The notes beneath the pieces were generated by a model. The model saw nothing but the letters and a program-made list of their open reading frames with translations. It was not told the origin of the DNA and ran no database searches. Shown here in pieces: positions 28,772-37,731 of a stretch of 46,575 bases of DNA. The DNA is from Syntrophus aciditrophicus. Its GTDB lineage: Bacteria; Desulfobacterota; Syntrophia; Syntrophales; UBA8958. Where the stretch lies: the NCBI GenBank assembly GCA_020718905.1, contig DYRD01000013.1:1-46575 (forward strand). Reading direction: 5' to 3'. The translations under genes and the position numbers were made by a program. Within the stretch, counting starts at the first letter, position 1. Every line of letters starts with the position of its first letter.

Positions 28772-29139
28772 CAGCGGCCCTTACATTCCGAAGCGCCGCG
28801 ACCCCGTCCGTCCGTTGTTTCCTTGGTGAGTTTTCCCCCTCCGAAGGTCAGGATGAAAATGAAATCGTCCTTACCGCAATTATAGGTCCACTGCTCCACG
28901 GTCTTGGAAGATTTGACACCCTTTGTCTTCGTCGTCCCTGTTCCTTTTTTACGGGCCTCCTTGTCCCCCACCTTTTCCTTGAAGGTGGGCTTGCCGCATT
29001 CGATGAGCACCCTGCCTTTCGAATCCCCGACGGTCACCAATCCATCACCGCAGCGAAAGGCATGGAGGGGGAAAGGGATGGACAAGAGCAGAAGCACCGC
29101 CAGGGTGCCCGTAAAAATACCGTAAATCGGGACACGCAT
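28771..29139 (-). CDS. DUF2845 domain-containing secreted protein
   Basis: The 122 residues have a signal peptide (IFTGTLAVLLLLSIPFPLHAF) followed by FRCGDGLVTVGDSKGRVLIECGKPTFKE, the hallmark of DUF2845, and a short beta-rich end (QWTYNCGKDDFIFILTFGGGKL). Four Cys in the mature part could form two disulfides. It is expected in the periplasm; function unknown. The 3' end abuts the DUF4337 relic. Transcription is convergent with the SurA/PpiD-like gene. Confidence 0.82.
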   Translation of the reverse strand: MRVPIYGIFTGTLAVLLLLSIPFPLHAFRCGDGLVTVGDSKGRVLIECGKPTFKEKVGDKEARKKGTGTTKTKGVKSSKTVEQWTYNCGKDDFIFILTFGGGKLTKETTDGRGRGASECKGR

Positions 29140-29165
29140 AATACCATCCTTTCTTACCTGTACTG

Positions 29166-29816
29166 CTAAATGGTACGGTACAGGCCGTTATTGACAATGT
29201 AATGGCGCACGGGTTCCGTGGTCAGATAGGTAATGGACTTTCCGTCCCGAACCCGGTTCCTTATCCGGCTCGACGCGATATCGAGAAAGGTCGCTTCCCG
29301 GAAAAAGATGGAATAGCCCAGCGGTCCCCGGAAACCGTCCCCCTGGGATTCATAGTGAAAGCGGGAGGCAAATTCGGGAGGGAGAATACCTTCCAGACCT
29401 TTGTTTTCGTACCCCGGTCTGGTCATGACGACGAAATTGCACAGTTGCAGGAGCTTTTCCCAATCCTTCCAGGTCGTGATGGCATGGAAGGCGTCCTGGC
29501 CGACGATGAAGTACAGCTCCAAGCGTTGCAGATATTTCTTGAGGATGAACTCAACGGTCTCTACGGAATAAGATTTCCCTTCCCTTTTGTTTTCCGCATC
29601 GGAAAAAGAAAAAGAAGGATTGTTTTCGATCGCCAGCCTGACCATCTGTTCCCGATGGTAAAACGAAGTAATCTCGCCATCGATTTTATGCGGCGGCCGG
29701 GAAGCGGGAACAAAAATGATCCTGTTGAGATCAAATATCTCCAGAATTTCCTCGGCACAACGCAGATGGCCGATATGGATGGGATCAAAGGTCCCGCCAA
29801 ATAGTCCCCATTTCAT
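29166..29816 (-). CDS. nadD: Nicotinate-nucleotide adenylyltransferase
   Basis: The 216 residues open with [16 protein letters not shown], containing the HxGH adenylyl-transfer site (H14, H17). [17 protein letters not shown] and the C-terminal [20 protein letters not shown] (ISSTxxR motif) follow. The enzyme joins nicotinate mononucleotide to AMP in NAD synthesis. It overlaps proA by four bases, as in many delta-proteobacteria. Intact. Confidence 0.96.
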   Translation of the reverse strand: MKWGLFGGTFDPIHIGHLRCAEEILEIFDLNRIIFVPASRPPHKIDGEITSFYHREQMVRLAIENNPSFSFSDAENKREGKSYSVETVEFILKKYLQRLELYFIVGQDAFHAITTWKDWEKLLQLCNFVVMTRPGYENKGLEGILPPEFASRFHYESQGDGFRGPLGYSIFFREATFLDIASSRIRNRVRDGKSITYLTTEPVRHYIVNNGLYRTI

Positions 29817-31069
29817 GTTCTCACCTGTCCATTGCCATAAATGATAAATTTGGATGTTGTCAGTTCTTCCAGTCCCATGGGACCATAGGCATGCAGTTTG
29901 GTGGTGCTGATACCGATCTCGGCGCCAAGACCCAGCTCAAATCCGTCGCTGAACCGCGTGGAAGCGTTCACGAGCACCGTTGAAGACTGGACCTCGTTGA
30001 GAAACCTCTGGGCATGACCGTAGCTTTCCGTTATGATCGCCTCGGTGTGCAGAGAGCCATACTGTCCGATATGGTCCATGGCCGCATCCAAGCCTTCCAC
30101 CACGCGAACGGCAAGGACCAGGGCGAGGTATTCCTCATGCCAGTCCTGCTCCGTTGCGGCGTCAATATGGGGAAGAAGCGCCCGCGCCTGCGAGCATCCC
30201 CTTAACCGCACCCCCGCACTCTCATATTTTTCAGCCATCAGGGGCAGGAACCGGGGGGCGATCGCCTGGTGGACAAGAAGAGTTTCCATGGCATTACAGA
30301 CCCCGGGGCGCTGAACTTTCGCATTCACACATATCTTCAGGGCCATATCCAGATCGGCGGTTTCATCGACATAAATATGGCAGACGCCCTTGTAATGTTT
30401 GATCACGGGAATCTTCGACTGGCTGACCACGGCCCGGATCAGCTCCTCTCCCCCCCGGGGAATGATGACATCGATCCATTCCTCAAGCTGCAGCAGTTCA
30501 TAGACGGCCTTCCTGTCCGTTATGGGAATGAGCTGGACGGCGGTCTCGGGAATCGGTCCTTTTTTAAGTACTTCCTGGATGATCCCGGCGATGGCCGCAT
30601 TGGAATGGATAGCCTCCGAGCCACCCCGGAGAATCACGGCATTGCCCGACTTGAGGCAGAGAGCGGCGGCGTCGGCAGTGACGTTAGGGCGGGACTCATA
30701 AATAATGCCGATAACCCCCAGGGGGATGCGCATGCGTCCGACCAGCAGGCCATTGGGACGGCGCCACATGGAACTGACCTTGCCCACGGGATCGGGCAGG
30801 GCCGCCACCTCCTCGCATCCCTTCGCCATGGCCTGAATCGTCCCTTCCGTGATGGTCAGACGATCGATCATGGCGGCGGAAAGACCCTTCTCGGAGGCAA
30901 GGGCCACATCCCGGGCATTTTCCTTCCGCAGGAATGATCCATGCTTCCGGAGGGCGGCGCCTATTTCCCCGAGGGCCACGTTCTTTTCCTCCGCAGCAAG
31001 CCTGCACAACTTGTTCGCCGCCTTTTTTGCCTCCTGGGCTATCCCAAGGACCTGGGATTGAATCGTCAT
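29813..31069 (-). CDS. proA: Glutamate-5-semialdehyde dehydrogenase (gamma-glutamyl phosphate reductase)
   Basis: The 418 residues have the aldehyde-dehydrogenase fold: [29 protein letters not shown], the catalytic C258 in [14 protein letters not shown], and the C-terminal [11 protein letters not shown]-like stretch. It makes glutamate semialdehyde for proline. The ATG at 31069 is chosen; an upstream TTG/ATG-led extension to 31207 adds 46 residues without family likeness. proB is not adjacent. It is cotranscribed with nadD. Intact. Confidence 0.96.
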   Translation of the reverse strand: MTIQSQVLGIAQEAKKAANKLCRLAAEEKNVALGEIGAALRKHGSFLRKENARDVALASEKGLSAAMIDRLTITEGTIQAMAKGCEEVAALPDPVGKVSSMWRRPNGLLVGRMRIPLGVIGIIYESRPNVTADAAALCLKSGNAVILRGGSEAIHSNAAIAGIIQEVLKKGPIPETAVQLIPITDRKAVYELLQLEEWIDVIIPRGGEELIRAVVSQSKIPVIKHYKGVCHIYVDETADLDMALKICVNAKVQRPGVCNAMETLLVHQAIAPRFLPLMAEKYESAGVRLRGCSQARALLPHIDAATEQDWHEEYLALVLAVRVVEGLDAAMDHIGQYGSLHTEAIITESYGHAQRFLNEVQSSTVLVNASTRFSDGFELGLGAEIGISTTKLHAYGPMGLEELTTSKFIIYGNGQVRT

Positions 31070-31231
31070 TTCACTACCGCTCCCCCATTGACAAAGCTGC
31101 CAAAGTCTGTATATGAACCCACCCTTCAGGCTAAGATCAACATCTGCGTAATCCCGGCGGGCTGCTCTAACGGGAGTTACTTTACAAAACCATGAGGTTT
31201 GTGTCAAGGTGATTTGGGGAAAGGTAAAGGT

Positions 31232-32299
31232 ATGGACAGGCTCTGCATCAAGGCAGGAGAAGGCGCCTGCGAACGCATCCGGGACGGCGGTTTTTCCCTG
31301 GATGCCTTTGCCGGCTACGCCGGGCCGGCAGTAGGACCCCGCTGGTTAATTGCCAGCGGTTTCGATCTGACCCTTCTCAAGGAGAAAGCCCTCGGCCGGT
31401 CACGACCCCTTACCTTAGTCGGCGCCTCGGCCGGGGCCTGGCGGTTTGCCGCCTGGATCCAGCCGGAAGCGAAAAAAAGTTACGGGCAACTTCTGGAAGC
31501 ATACATCACCACGACCTATACCCGGGCAGACAAACCTCGCTCCATCCGCAAATCCTTAGCAGCCATCATCAATAAGACCATTGAAAACGACGCCCTGCCT
31601 TTTGCCCTGAATCACCACGACTATCGTCTCGCCATCATCACGGCCCGGGCAAAGAATCTGACCGCGGCGGGGAATGCCTTCTTCCAGCGCCTCGGGTTCG
31701 CCTTTTCCTTTCTCGGCAACGCCCTCAATCGGTCCCTGCTCTACACATTTTTCGAACGGGTGGTTTTCTTCAGCGGCCCCAAACACCCGGCCTTCACTCT
31801 GCATCCGAAATTTCGCGGCGTCTGTGTGCCCCTGAATAAGACCAACTTCAAGTCCGTACTGGTCGCCACCGGCGCCATTCCCCTGCTGGTGACCGGGGTC
31901 CGGGATATTTTCGGGGCTCCACGAGGTATTTACCGGGACGGAGGCCTCATCGACTATCACCTGGCCGGAAACTACGGAGGGAAGGAAAACGACCTGACCC
32001 TCCTGTTTCTGCATCAGGAGCGTCTCATCCCCGGATGGCTCGACAAAAGGCTTACCTCCCGGAAACCGTCCGCCAACGACTTGAAAAACCTCGTCCTCGT
32101 TTATCCTTCCGCTGATTTCATTGCCTCCCTGCCGGCGGGAAAGGTCCCCGATCGGGAGGATTTCGTAACCTTCATCGATGATCCGGAAACAAGGATCGCC
32201 AACTGGCGGCAGGCGGTTGCCAAAGCGGAACCCCTGGGAGAGATCTTTCTGGAACTCGTCGCCAGCGGCAGGATCAAGGATATAGTCAACCCCCTGTAA
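31232..32299 (+). CDS. Patatin-like phospholipase family protein
   Basis: The 355-residue protein carries the patatin catalytic dyad: the nucleophile S67 in GASAG (LVGASAGAW) and D236 in YRDGGLID. An oxyanion-type glycine-rich start near 25-35 (AGYAGPAVGPRW) is present. Such enzymes hydrolyse acyl esters of phospholipids or triacylglycerols. There is no clear signal peptide, so a cytoplasmic or membrane-surface role is likely. The ATG at 31232 has AAAGG before it; an upstream TTG at 31199 has no ribosome site. It is divergent from proA and followed 23 bases later by a damaged radical-SAM gene. Confidence 0.85.
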   Translation: MDRLCIKAGEGACERIRDGGFSLDAFAGYAGPAVGPRWLIASGFDLTLLKEKALGRSRPLTLVGASAGAWRFAAWIQPEAKKSYGQLLEAYITTTYTRADKPRSIRKSLAAIINKTIENDALPFALNHHDYRLAIITARAKNLTAAGNAFFQRLGFAFSFLGNALNRSLLYTFFERVVFFSGPKHPAFTLHPKFRGVCVPLNKTNFKSVLVATGAIPLLVTGVRDIFGAPRGIYRDGGLIDYHLAGNYGGKENDLTLLFLHQERLIPGWLDKRLTSRKPSANDLKNLVLVYPSADFIASLPAGKVPDREDFVTFIDDPETRIANWRQAVAKAEPLGEIFLELVASGRIKDIVNPL

Positions 32300-32322
32300 T
32301 TCCGGCATGAAACGAAGAGGCT

Positions 32323-33196
32323 ATGGGAACAGAACATCAAGGGACTCTCCAGGCATTGGAGACCCTGAAAGGCATGATGGTCCCCTGCGTCCTGTGCCCG
32401 CGGCAATGCCGCGTCGACCGGGTGGCCGGCGAGAAGGGCTTCTGCGGCCTCGCCGCGGAAATAGTCGTCAGCGACGCCATGCCTCACCACGGCGAAGAGC
32501 CGCCTCTCTCCGGAACGGGGGGAGCCGGGACGATCTTCTTTTCCTCCTGCAACCTCCGTTGCCTGTACTGCCAGAATCACCAGATCAGCCGGCGGACAAC
32601 GGGAAAGGTCATGGATCCGGAGGGGCTGGCCGGGATCATGCTGAGGCTCCAGGAACGGGGATGTCACAACATCGACGCCGTCACCCCGCCCCCCCCAGGC
32701 CCCCCTCGTTATGGCGGCACTCTTATCCGCCCGGCGCCAGGGATCGACTATCCCCTTCATTTACAACGGCGGCGGCTACGAAGCCCCGGAAGTAATCCGG
32801 CTGCTCGCGGGCATGGTGGAAATCTATCTTCCCGACATGAAATACGGTCGCGATGATCTGGCCCGGCAGTTCTCCGGCGCGCAAGAGTACGTCGTCCCTG
32901 CCATGTATTCCCTAAGAGAAATGGCGGCGCAGGTGGGAGATACCCTCGAAATTGTGGACGGCGTCGCCCGGCGGGAACTGTCGCTACGGGTCCCCTTGAG
33001 CATCATGTCCCAATACACCCCGGCGGCGCAAGCAGGAAAACACCCCCTCCTGGGCCGGCGGCTCCACAGGGAAGAGTACGAAAAGGTGGTCAACTACGCC
33101 CTGGACCTCGGTTTTGATCACCTCTTCGTTCAGCAGGTCGATGAACGCAATCTGCTGCCCGATTTTGAAAAAGAATCCCCCTTCAACTGGGAATGA
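32323..33196 (+). pseudogene. Radical SAM protein (PflA-like, AmmeMemoRadiSam-related) with frameshift and internal deletion
   Basis: The N-terminal part to ~32690 reads CVLCPRQCRVDR, then the SAM cluster CNLRCLYC in FFSSCNLRCLYCQNHQIS, then NIDAVTP. A run of eight C at 32689-32696 puts the frame out by one. The protein resumes in the next frame as PLVMAALLSARRQG and runs to the family C-terminus RNLLPDFEKESPFNWE. Near 32969-32980 (VARR-ELSLRVPLSIMSQYTP) about 25 residues that normally contain LIIRHLVLPG are absent in frame. The enzyme would make a 5'-deoxyadenosyl radical as an activase or modifying enzyme. With both lesions it is unlikely to work. The C-run alone might be sequencing error; the deletion is harder to explain that way. 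Confidence 0.8.
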
Positions 33197-33826
33197 TAAG
33201 AGAGAAATAGGCCTACCGATCCGGCCAATGCTCAACGATATCAATACGCATCACCACTGTCCGGTTTCCGCAAGGGCACTGTTATTTGCGCTTTTAAAAT
33301 ATTGTAACGGATTTATCCAAAGGGCTGGCGGAATGGACGGGAATTAAAAGATATTTACGTCTATCCGATATTATTGATATTATTAATGACTAAATTTAGA
33401 GCAATCCGCAAGAAATCTATCTTAAATAGAGAATTACTATCTTCGTCAACAAGGTTATCAACAACCCTACCCACACCTGCCGCCTTGGGAATTAATACTG
33501 ACCATAAAAACAAGTGGTTCGCTTAAGAGAGGTTGTTAGCAAAAATTTTCTTTATCCTTACTCCTCAGATGTGAACAGGCCGAAGGGCAACGGATAATAC
33601 AGAAGGTCTGTCATCGCGCCGAATAATAATCTTTCCGGATTCTAAACCAGGGAATAATTCCTCATGATGTGATGTCAAATTCCCCAATTAAGCGTTGATT
33701 GCTCCCGGCTTCAAACGATCAACACTTATAACGATCTGATTTATAATGTTATATTTGTCGGCGAAGGTTTTGGCACAGCAAATGCGATAACTGAATACAA
33801 CTAAAAACTGAGAGGAGTAACAAAAC
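33197..33826. other. AT-rich intergenic region without recognisable genes
   Basis: Roughly 630 bases, clearly richer in A+T than the flanks, with no frame resembling a known protein (a 39-codon frame at 33228-33347 is unremarkable). Scattered TTATCAACA (about 33453) and TTATCCAAA (about 33314) resemble DnaA boxes but are too few for an origin. A TATAAT at 33742-33747 and the inverted repeat GTTGAT/ATCAAC before it could form the promoter and operator of the gene at 33827. Confidence 0.45.
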
Positions 33827-34062
33827 ATGAAAAAGCTGATGTCCATTATCGTTTCCATCCTTTTTGCACTTTCCGTATCAGGGTTGGCTTTCGCCCAGGC
33901 TCCGGCCGCAAAGCCTGCTGCTGAACCCGTCAAGGCCGAGGAAAAGGCCCCGGCAAAGGAAAAGAAGGCAAAGAAGACACTAAGAAGACCAAGAAAGCCA
34001 AGAAAGAGAAGAAGGATGACGCCAAGGCCACCAAGAGTGAACCGGAAGGCGCCGGCAAGTAA
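33827..34062 (+). pseudogene. Small secreted Ala/Lys-rich protein, frameshifted
   Basis: A clear signal peptide (LMSIIVSILFALSVSGLAFAQ) is followed by an Ala/Pro/Glu/Lys-rich tail (APAAKPAAEPVKAEEKAPAK). GAGGAG stands ~8 bases before the ATG. Near 33976 the frame changes to Arg/Pro-rich sequence. In the next frame the expected low-complexity tail goes on (TKKTKKAKKEKKDDAKATKS ... GAGK) to a TAA at 34060-34062, directly before a strong terminator. One base is missing. Such small KKAAP-rich exported proteins are common in delta-proteobacteria; function unknown, perhaps binding acidic polymers. If read as is, the frame ends at 34108 inside the terminator, which supports the frameshift reading. 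Confidence 0.65.
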
Positions 34063-34087
34063 GAATCTGCCGATCTTCAGCTCAAAT

Positions 34088-34120
34088 AAAAAAGGCTCCT
34101 GCCGTTGAGGGGCCTTTTTT
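34088..34120 (+). terminator. Intrinsic terminator after the Lys-rich protein gene
   Basis: AAAAAAGGCTCCT (34088-34100) pairs along its whole length with AGGGGCCTTTTTT (34108-34120) around a 7-base loop. The A-run and T-run make it usable in both directions. Confidence 0.92.
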
Positions 34121-34336
34121 ATTGCCTTAAATCCGCTTCAACAATGATCCTCGGGGAGATGCAGTTGGTGTGTATAGCATATGCATGTCAGCTTATTTAA
34201 TAATTAAAATCCCTGGTAGGCCCTAAATCTATGGCTTGAGGCTATAGGATCTTCAAAAGCGGTAAAATAGCGGTAAAAAATCACCAGCCAACGAAAAAGG
34301 GGCTAACCATTACTCGGCTAACCCCCTGAATTTATA

Positions 34337-34410
34337 TGGCTGGGAGACAAGGATTTGAACCTTGATTCACGGAGTCAGAGTCCGTTGTCCTACCATTGAA
34401 CGATCTCCCA
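34337..34410 (-). tRNA. tRNA-Gln (anticodon CUG)
   Basis: On the minus strand the 74-base sequence folds as a cloverleaf: acceptor TGGGAGA/TCTCCCA, D arm with TTCAATGGTAGGAC, anticodon stem ACGGA/TCCGT around CTCTGAC (anticodon CTG), and T arm AAGG-TTCAAAT-CCTT. Discriminator G and an encoded CCA follow. It is transcribed alone from a near-consensus promoter at 34478-34506. Confidence 0.96.
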
Positions 34411-34477
34411 GTAAAGAGCGGCCAGATGACTTGCCCCTGAGGCGCTTCAAAGCAGCACCGGTCTCAAAGGGAGGGAG

Positions 34478-34506
34478 ACTATAGTGCGATCGCCCTTTTA
34501 TGTCAA
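34478..34506 (-). promoter_or_regulatory. Sigma70 promoter of tRNA-Gln
   Basis: On the minus strand TTGACA (34501-34506) is followed after exactly 17 bases by TATAGT (34478-34483). Transcription would begin near 34471, about 60 bases upstream of the tRNA. It lies within 20 bases of the original stop of the damaged permease gene. Confidence 0.85.
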
Positions 34507-34524
34507 CCCATTTTTTTATGACCC

Positions 34525-35140
34525 CTATATCGCTTTGCGCCAGGCCAAGCGCGTTTCGAGCCAGCGGGGAAGCACATCACAAAATAGATACAGGCGATAA
34601 AGAAAAATATTTCCGTCGGATAGACCATCGTCCGGTTACTGATCTGGGTCGCCACATGGGTCAGTTCCGATACACCGACGATAAAAGCGAGGGAGGTGTC
34701 CTTGATCATGGAAACGAACTGGTTGACAAACGACGGGATCATGTTCCGCAAGGCCTGGGGCAGAACGACATAGACCATGGTTTGCCACGGATGCAGGCCC
34801 GTAGATAAGGCCGCTTCCGTCTGGCCCTTCGGAAGGCCGTCGATGCCGGCCTGGACAATCTGGGACATGTAGGAGGAGATAAAACATCCAGAAAATAACC
34901 ATGAGCAGCGGTATCCCCCGGATGGTATTGACTACGGCCAGCGTGGCAAACCTGATAAAACGGTTCGAGGAAACGCACAGGAGGCCGAGGATCAAGCCCC
35001 CGAAAAAGGACAGGATGAGCGCGACAAAGGCGAGATAGAGGGTCAGGACAATCCCCCCGATGGGGCCGTTGGGATAGGTACCGATTGAAGAAGTGGGTAA
35101 GATTATCCCAGATCACGCTGAAGTCCAGTCCCGGATTCAT
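34525..35140 (-). pseudogene. Second permease of a polar amino-acid ABC transporter, multiply broken
   Basis: Pieces of one HisM/GlnP-type permease appear in different frames. The start is MNPGLDFSVIWDNLTHFF. From ~35085 another frame continues TYPNGPIGGIVLTLYLAFVALI through SSNRFIRF and RGIPLLMVIFWMFYLLL. Near 34875 about 30 residues are missing, and a new frame resumes with YMSQIVQAGIDGLPKGQTEA (the EAA loop) to FFFIACIYFVMCF. Near 34557 a last shift leads to RWLETRLAWRKAI and the native TAG at 34525-34527. Three separate lesions rule out a functional product. Its intact partners lie upstream in the same operon. Confidence 0.85.
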
Positions 35141-35179
35141 CGTCTACCGCACCCCCAGAGGATTCAAGACATACTTATT

Positions 35180-35821
35180 CTACAGCGTCATCATCCACGT
35201 AATAACTACGGAAAGGGCCAGATAAACAAGGGTCGCCGCCGTGAAGGCCTCGAGTCCCTTGAAGGTATAGCTCTCAACTTGCCGGGCCTGATAGGTCAGC
35301 TCGGCAACGCCGATGGTCATGGCCAGGGAAGAGTTCTTGGTCAGATTGAGAAACTGGTTGATCAGGGGAGGGATTGCCATCCTGACCGCCTGGGGGAGAA
35401 TGATGTAGTACATGGATTGTAAGTAAGAAAAACCGGAGCTCTGGGCCGCCTCCAGCTGTTCTTTGGGTATGGCACGGACGCCGGAGCGGAGGTCCTCGGC
35501 AATGACGGCGGCGGAGAACTCGAAATTCGTTGTATTTAGCCAGTCATTGACCACCTGGGGGAGGATCTTGTAGGGACCGAAATACCAGAAGAAAATCTGA
35601 ACGAGGAGCGGCGTGTTCCGGAAAAACTCGAGATAGGCATGGGCAAACCAGAGGATCGGCTTCACATGGCTCATCCTCATGACGGCAATGATCAGTCCCA
35701 GAAGAAAAGACAGGATGATCGCCACCACCGAAAGTTCGATGGTGACCATAATTCCGGAAAGGAGCCATTGGGCGTACTGCCCGGAGGTGACGATTGCCCA
35801 GTCGAAATGATAATTAAACAC
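35180..35821 (-). CDS. Amino-acid ABC transporter permease with a small in-frame deletion
   Basis: The 213-residue His/Glu/Gln/Arg-type permease has hydrophobic helices at the N-terminus (LLSGIMVTIELSVVAIILSFLLGLIIAVM), FFRNTPLLVQIFFWYFG, and the ATPase-contacting EAA loop (EQLEAAQSSGFSYLQSMYYIILPQA). Near residue 120 it reads AAVIAEDLRSG, where relatives have about twelve more residues (a stretch like ALTIYTSAFI) between AAVI and AE. The junction is GTCATTGCC at about 35498-35506. A deletion between two ATTGCC repeats would give exactly this and shortens a membrane helix. The frame is open, but transport may be impaired. The start lies 29 bases after the binding-protein gene. Confidence 0.8.
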   Translation of the reverse strand: MFNYHFDWAIVTSGQYAQWLLSGIMVTIELSVVAIILSFLLGLIIAVMRMSHVKPILWFAHAYLEFFRNTPLLVQIFFWYFGPYKILPQVVNDWLNTTNFEFSAAVIAEDLRSGVRAIPKEQLEAAQSSGFSYLQSMYYIILPQAVRMAIPPLINQFLNLTKNSSLAMTIGVAELTYQARQVESYTFKGLEAFTAATLVYLALSVVITWMMTL

Positions 35822-35849
35822 GGATCAGCATACGCTCCTGTTGAGATTA

Positions 35850-36647
35850 CTACTGCTTATCGGTGATCGTGAAGAGGCGGTTACCGGGAAACCACTTCCT
35901 GTAGATCTTGTCGGCTTCACCGCTTTTTTCCATCGCCAGGATGGTCTTGTTGACGAAATTAACAAAATTCGCATCTCCCTTGCGCATGCCCAGACCGTAG
36001 GGCTCCTTGGAAATCTGGATGTTGGGAATTTCATAATTATTCCTATCCTTCGTGGCATTCATGAGCCCCACCAGGATCGATTCATCCGTGGTTACCGCAG
36101 CGACTCTGCCCTGCTGCAAGGCCAGAAAGGCGGGGGGATAATCGTCGAAAGAAAGGATGGTGGCCGTCGGCAGGGCCTTTTTGGCATGCTGCTCCGACAT
36201 CGATCCCTTGGAAGTTCCGATCTTTTTCCCCGCCAGGTCAGCCAAAGTCTTCACCGTCCCCTTCCTGGTCAGGAACCTCTGCTCCGTGTAGAAGTACATA
36301 TAGCTGAAATCGATCTGCTTTGCCCGTTCTTCGTTCTTGGTCATCGTTGCCGCAATCAGGTCGATCTTTCCCGTAGCCAGATCGGGCATCCGGGTTGACG
36401 AAGTCACCGGTTTCAACTCCAGCCTCACCCCGAGCTTCTTGGCAATGGCCGCACAGAAATCGACATCGTAGCCGACGATGGAGCTGGTCTTTTCATCAAT
36501 AAAACCAAACGGCTTCGTCGAATCCTTCACGCCACAGACCAAGACGCCCCTTTTCTTGGCAGCGGCCAAGGTATCACCCGCCCAGGATGAACCGGCGACG
36601 CCGAGGATAAACATCACCGCCAATAAAAACAACCCGACTTTTTTCAT
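35850..36647 (-). CDS. Amino-acid ABC transporter periplasmic binding protein
   Basis: The 265-residue family-3 solute-binding protein has a signal peptide (VGLFLLAVMFILGVAGSSWA). The two lobes contain GVKDSTKPFGFIDEKTSSIVGYDVDFCAAIAKKLG and the ligand signature GKIDLIAATMTKNEERAKQIDFS. It captures polar or acidic amino acids in the periplasm. AGGAGGAG precedes the ATG. The frame is intact and of normal length, although one downstream permease is broken. Confidence 0.93.
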   Translation of the reverse strand: MKKVGLFLLAVMFILGVAGSSWAGDTLAAAKKRGVLVCGVKDSTKPFGFIDEKTSSIVGYDVDFCAAIAKKLGVRLELKPVTSSTRMPDLATGKIDLIAATMTKNEERAKQIDFSYMYFYTEQRFLTRKGTVKTLADLAGKKIGTSKGSMSEQHAKKALPTATILSFDDYPPAFLALQQGRVAAVTTDESILVGLMNATKDRNNYEIPNIQISKEPYGLGMRKGDANFVNFVNKTILAMEKSGEADKIYRKWFPGNRLFTITDKQ

Positions 36648-36778
36648 CTCTGCTCCTCCTTATGGCATGTTATCTTTTTTCACAAATGCCCTTTATCCAT
36701 GCCTTCCCGCCATAGCCCGCCTGCCGCATGAGCCGCAGGTATTCACATCGAGTTGTCCCCGGCAAGGGGGCATCCCGA

Positions 36779-37513
36779 TTAATGCATCGGCGACAGAACC
36801 TCTCGAAGAAAAAGCTGCGCCCGCTCATGCCGGGGATTCCGGAATAACTCCTCCGGCGCCGCTTCCTCAAGAATAACGCCGTAATCCATGAAGACAACAC
36901 GATCCGCCACCTCCCGGGCAAAGCCCATCTCATGGGTGACCACCATCAGGGTCATCCCCGTATGGGCAAGTCCCTGTATAACCTGGAGAACCTCGCCGAT
37001 CATCTCGGGATCGAGGGCGGATGTCGGTTCATCGAAAAGCATGATTTTGGGCTTCATGGCCAGACTGCGGGCAATAGCGACCCGCTGCTGCTGGCCGCCG
37101 GAGAGCTGGGCCGGATATGCGTCCCGTTTATCCACAAGCCCCACCCTCTCCAAGAGAGCCGTCGCTTGCCCTTCCGCCTCCGACCGTGACAGTTTGCGGA
37201 TCTTGAGCGGCGCCAGGGTAATATTATTCAGGACCGTCAAGTGGGGATAGAGGTTGAACTGTTGGAAGACAAAGCCGATTTCCGCCCGCAACAGATTAAT
37301 GTCCGTCTCCCCAGCGGCAAGATCATTTCCATCTACAACGATACGGCCTTTTTGAATCGGCTCCAGTTTGTTCACCACCCGGATCAGGGTCGATTTGCCC
37401 GATCCGGAAGGACCGCAAACCACGAGAACCTCTCCCTGTTTCACATGCAGGTTGATGTCATTTAGCACATGGAGATCTTTGAACCATTTATGAACACCTT
37501 GGAACTTGATCAT
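36779..37513 (-). CDS. glnQ: Amino-acid ABC transporter ATP-binding protein (GlnQ-type)
   Basis: The 244 residues have Walker [10 protein letters not shown] (34-42), the Q-loop [11 protein letters not shown], signature [16 protein letters not shown], Walker [15 protein letters not shown] and switch His [11 protein letters not shown]. It powers import of a polar amino acid. It is the first gene of the operon ATPase, binding protein, permease, permease. Substrate is not resolved by sequence; GlnQ is the nearest well-known family label. Confidence 0.93.
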   Translation of the reverse strand: MIKFQGVHKWFKDLHVLNDINLHVKQGEVLVVCGPSGSGKSTLIRVVNKLEPIQKGRIVVDGNDLAAGETDINLLRAEIGFVFQQFNLYPHLTVLNNITLAPLKIRKLSRSEAEGQATALLERVGLVDKRDAYPAQLSGGQQQRVAIARSLAMKPKIMLFDEPTSALDPEMIGEVLQVIQGLAHTGMTLMVVTHEMGFAREVADRVVFMDYGVILEEAAPEELFRNPRHERAQLFLREVLSPMH

Positions 37514-37601
37514 TGAAAACCCCGGAATTGCTCATTATCATGAATATTTTTACGTCAACACCCCTTAAAAGATTTACTTCTTAAAGTCAAATTTTTTCAC
37601 C

Positions 37602-37630
37602 TTGAAATTCCGCCTTTGATGTAGTATCGA
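37602..37630 (+). promoter_or_regulatory. Candidate gcv operon promoter
   Basis: TTGAAA (37602-37607) is followed after 17 bases by TATCGA (37625-37630), ~100 bases before the gcvT start. The leader shows no glycine-riboswitch core. Confidence 0.3.
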
Positions 37631-37731
37631 TTATGTTTATAGCTGTTGGCAATGGCATCATCGTGTCGTAAAATATCTTTTCCGCTGGCGTTCATGAATG
37701 ACAGCGTCGCTGAGAAAATATCGAGGTTCCC

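Noticed and set aside
33300-33826. Possible replication origin (AT-rich, TTATCAACA and TTATCCAAA)
   Set aside because: Only two degenerate DnaA-box-like words, no cluster, and no dnaA, dnaN or rpmH nearby.
37631-37731. Glycine riboswitch before gcvT
   Set aside because: The leader was searched by eye for a tandem aptamer-like core; nothing convincing and too short for the usual tandem form.
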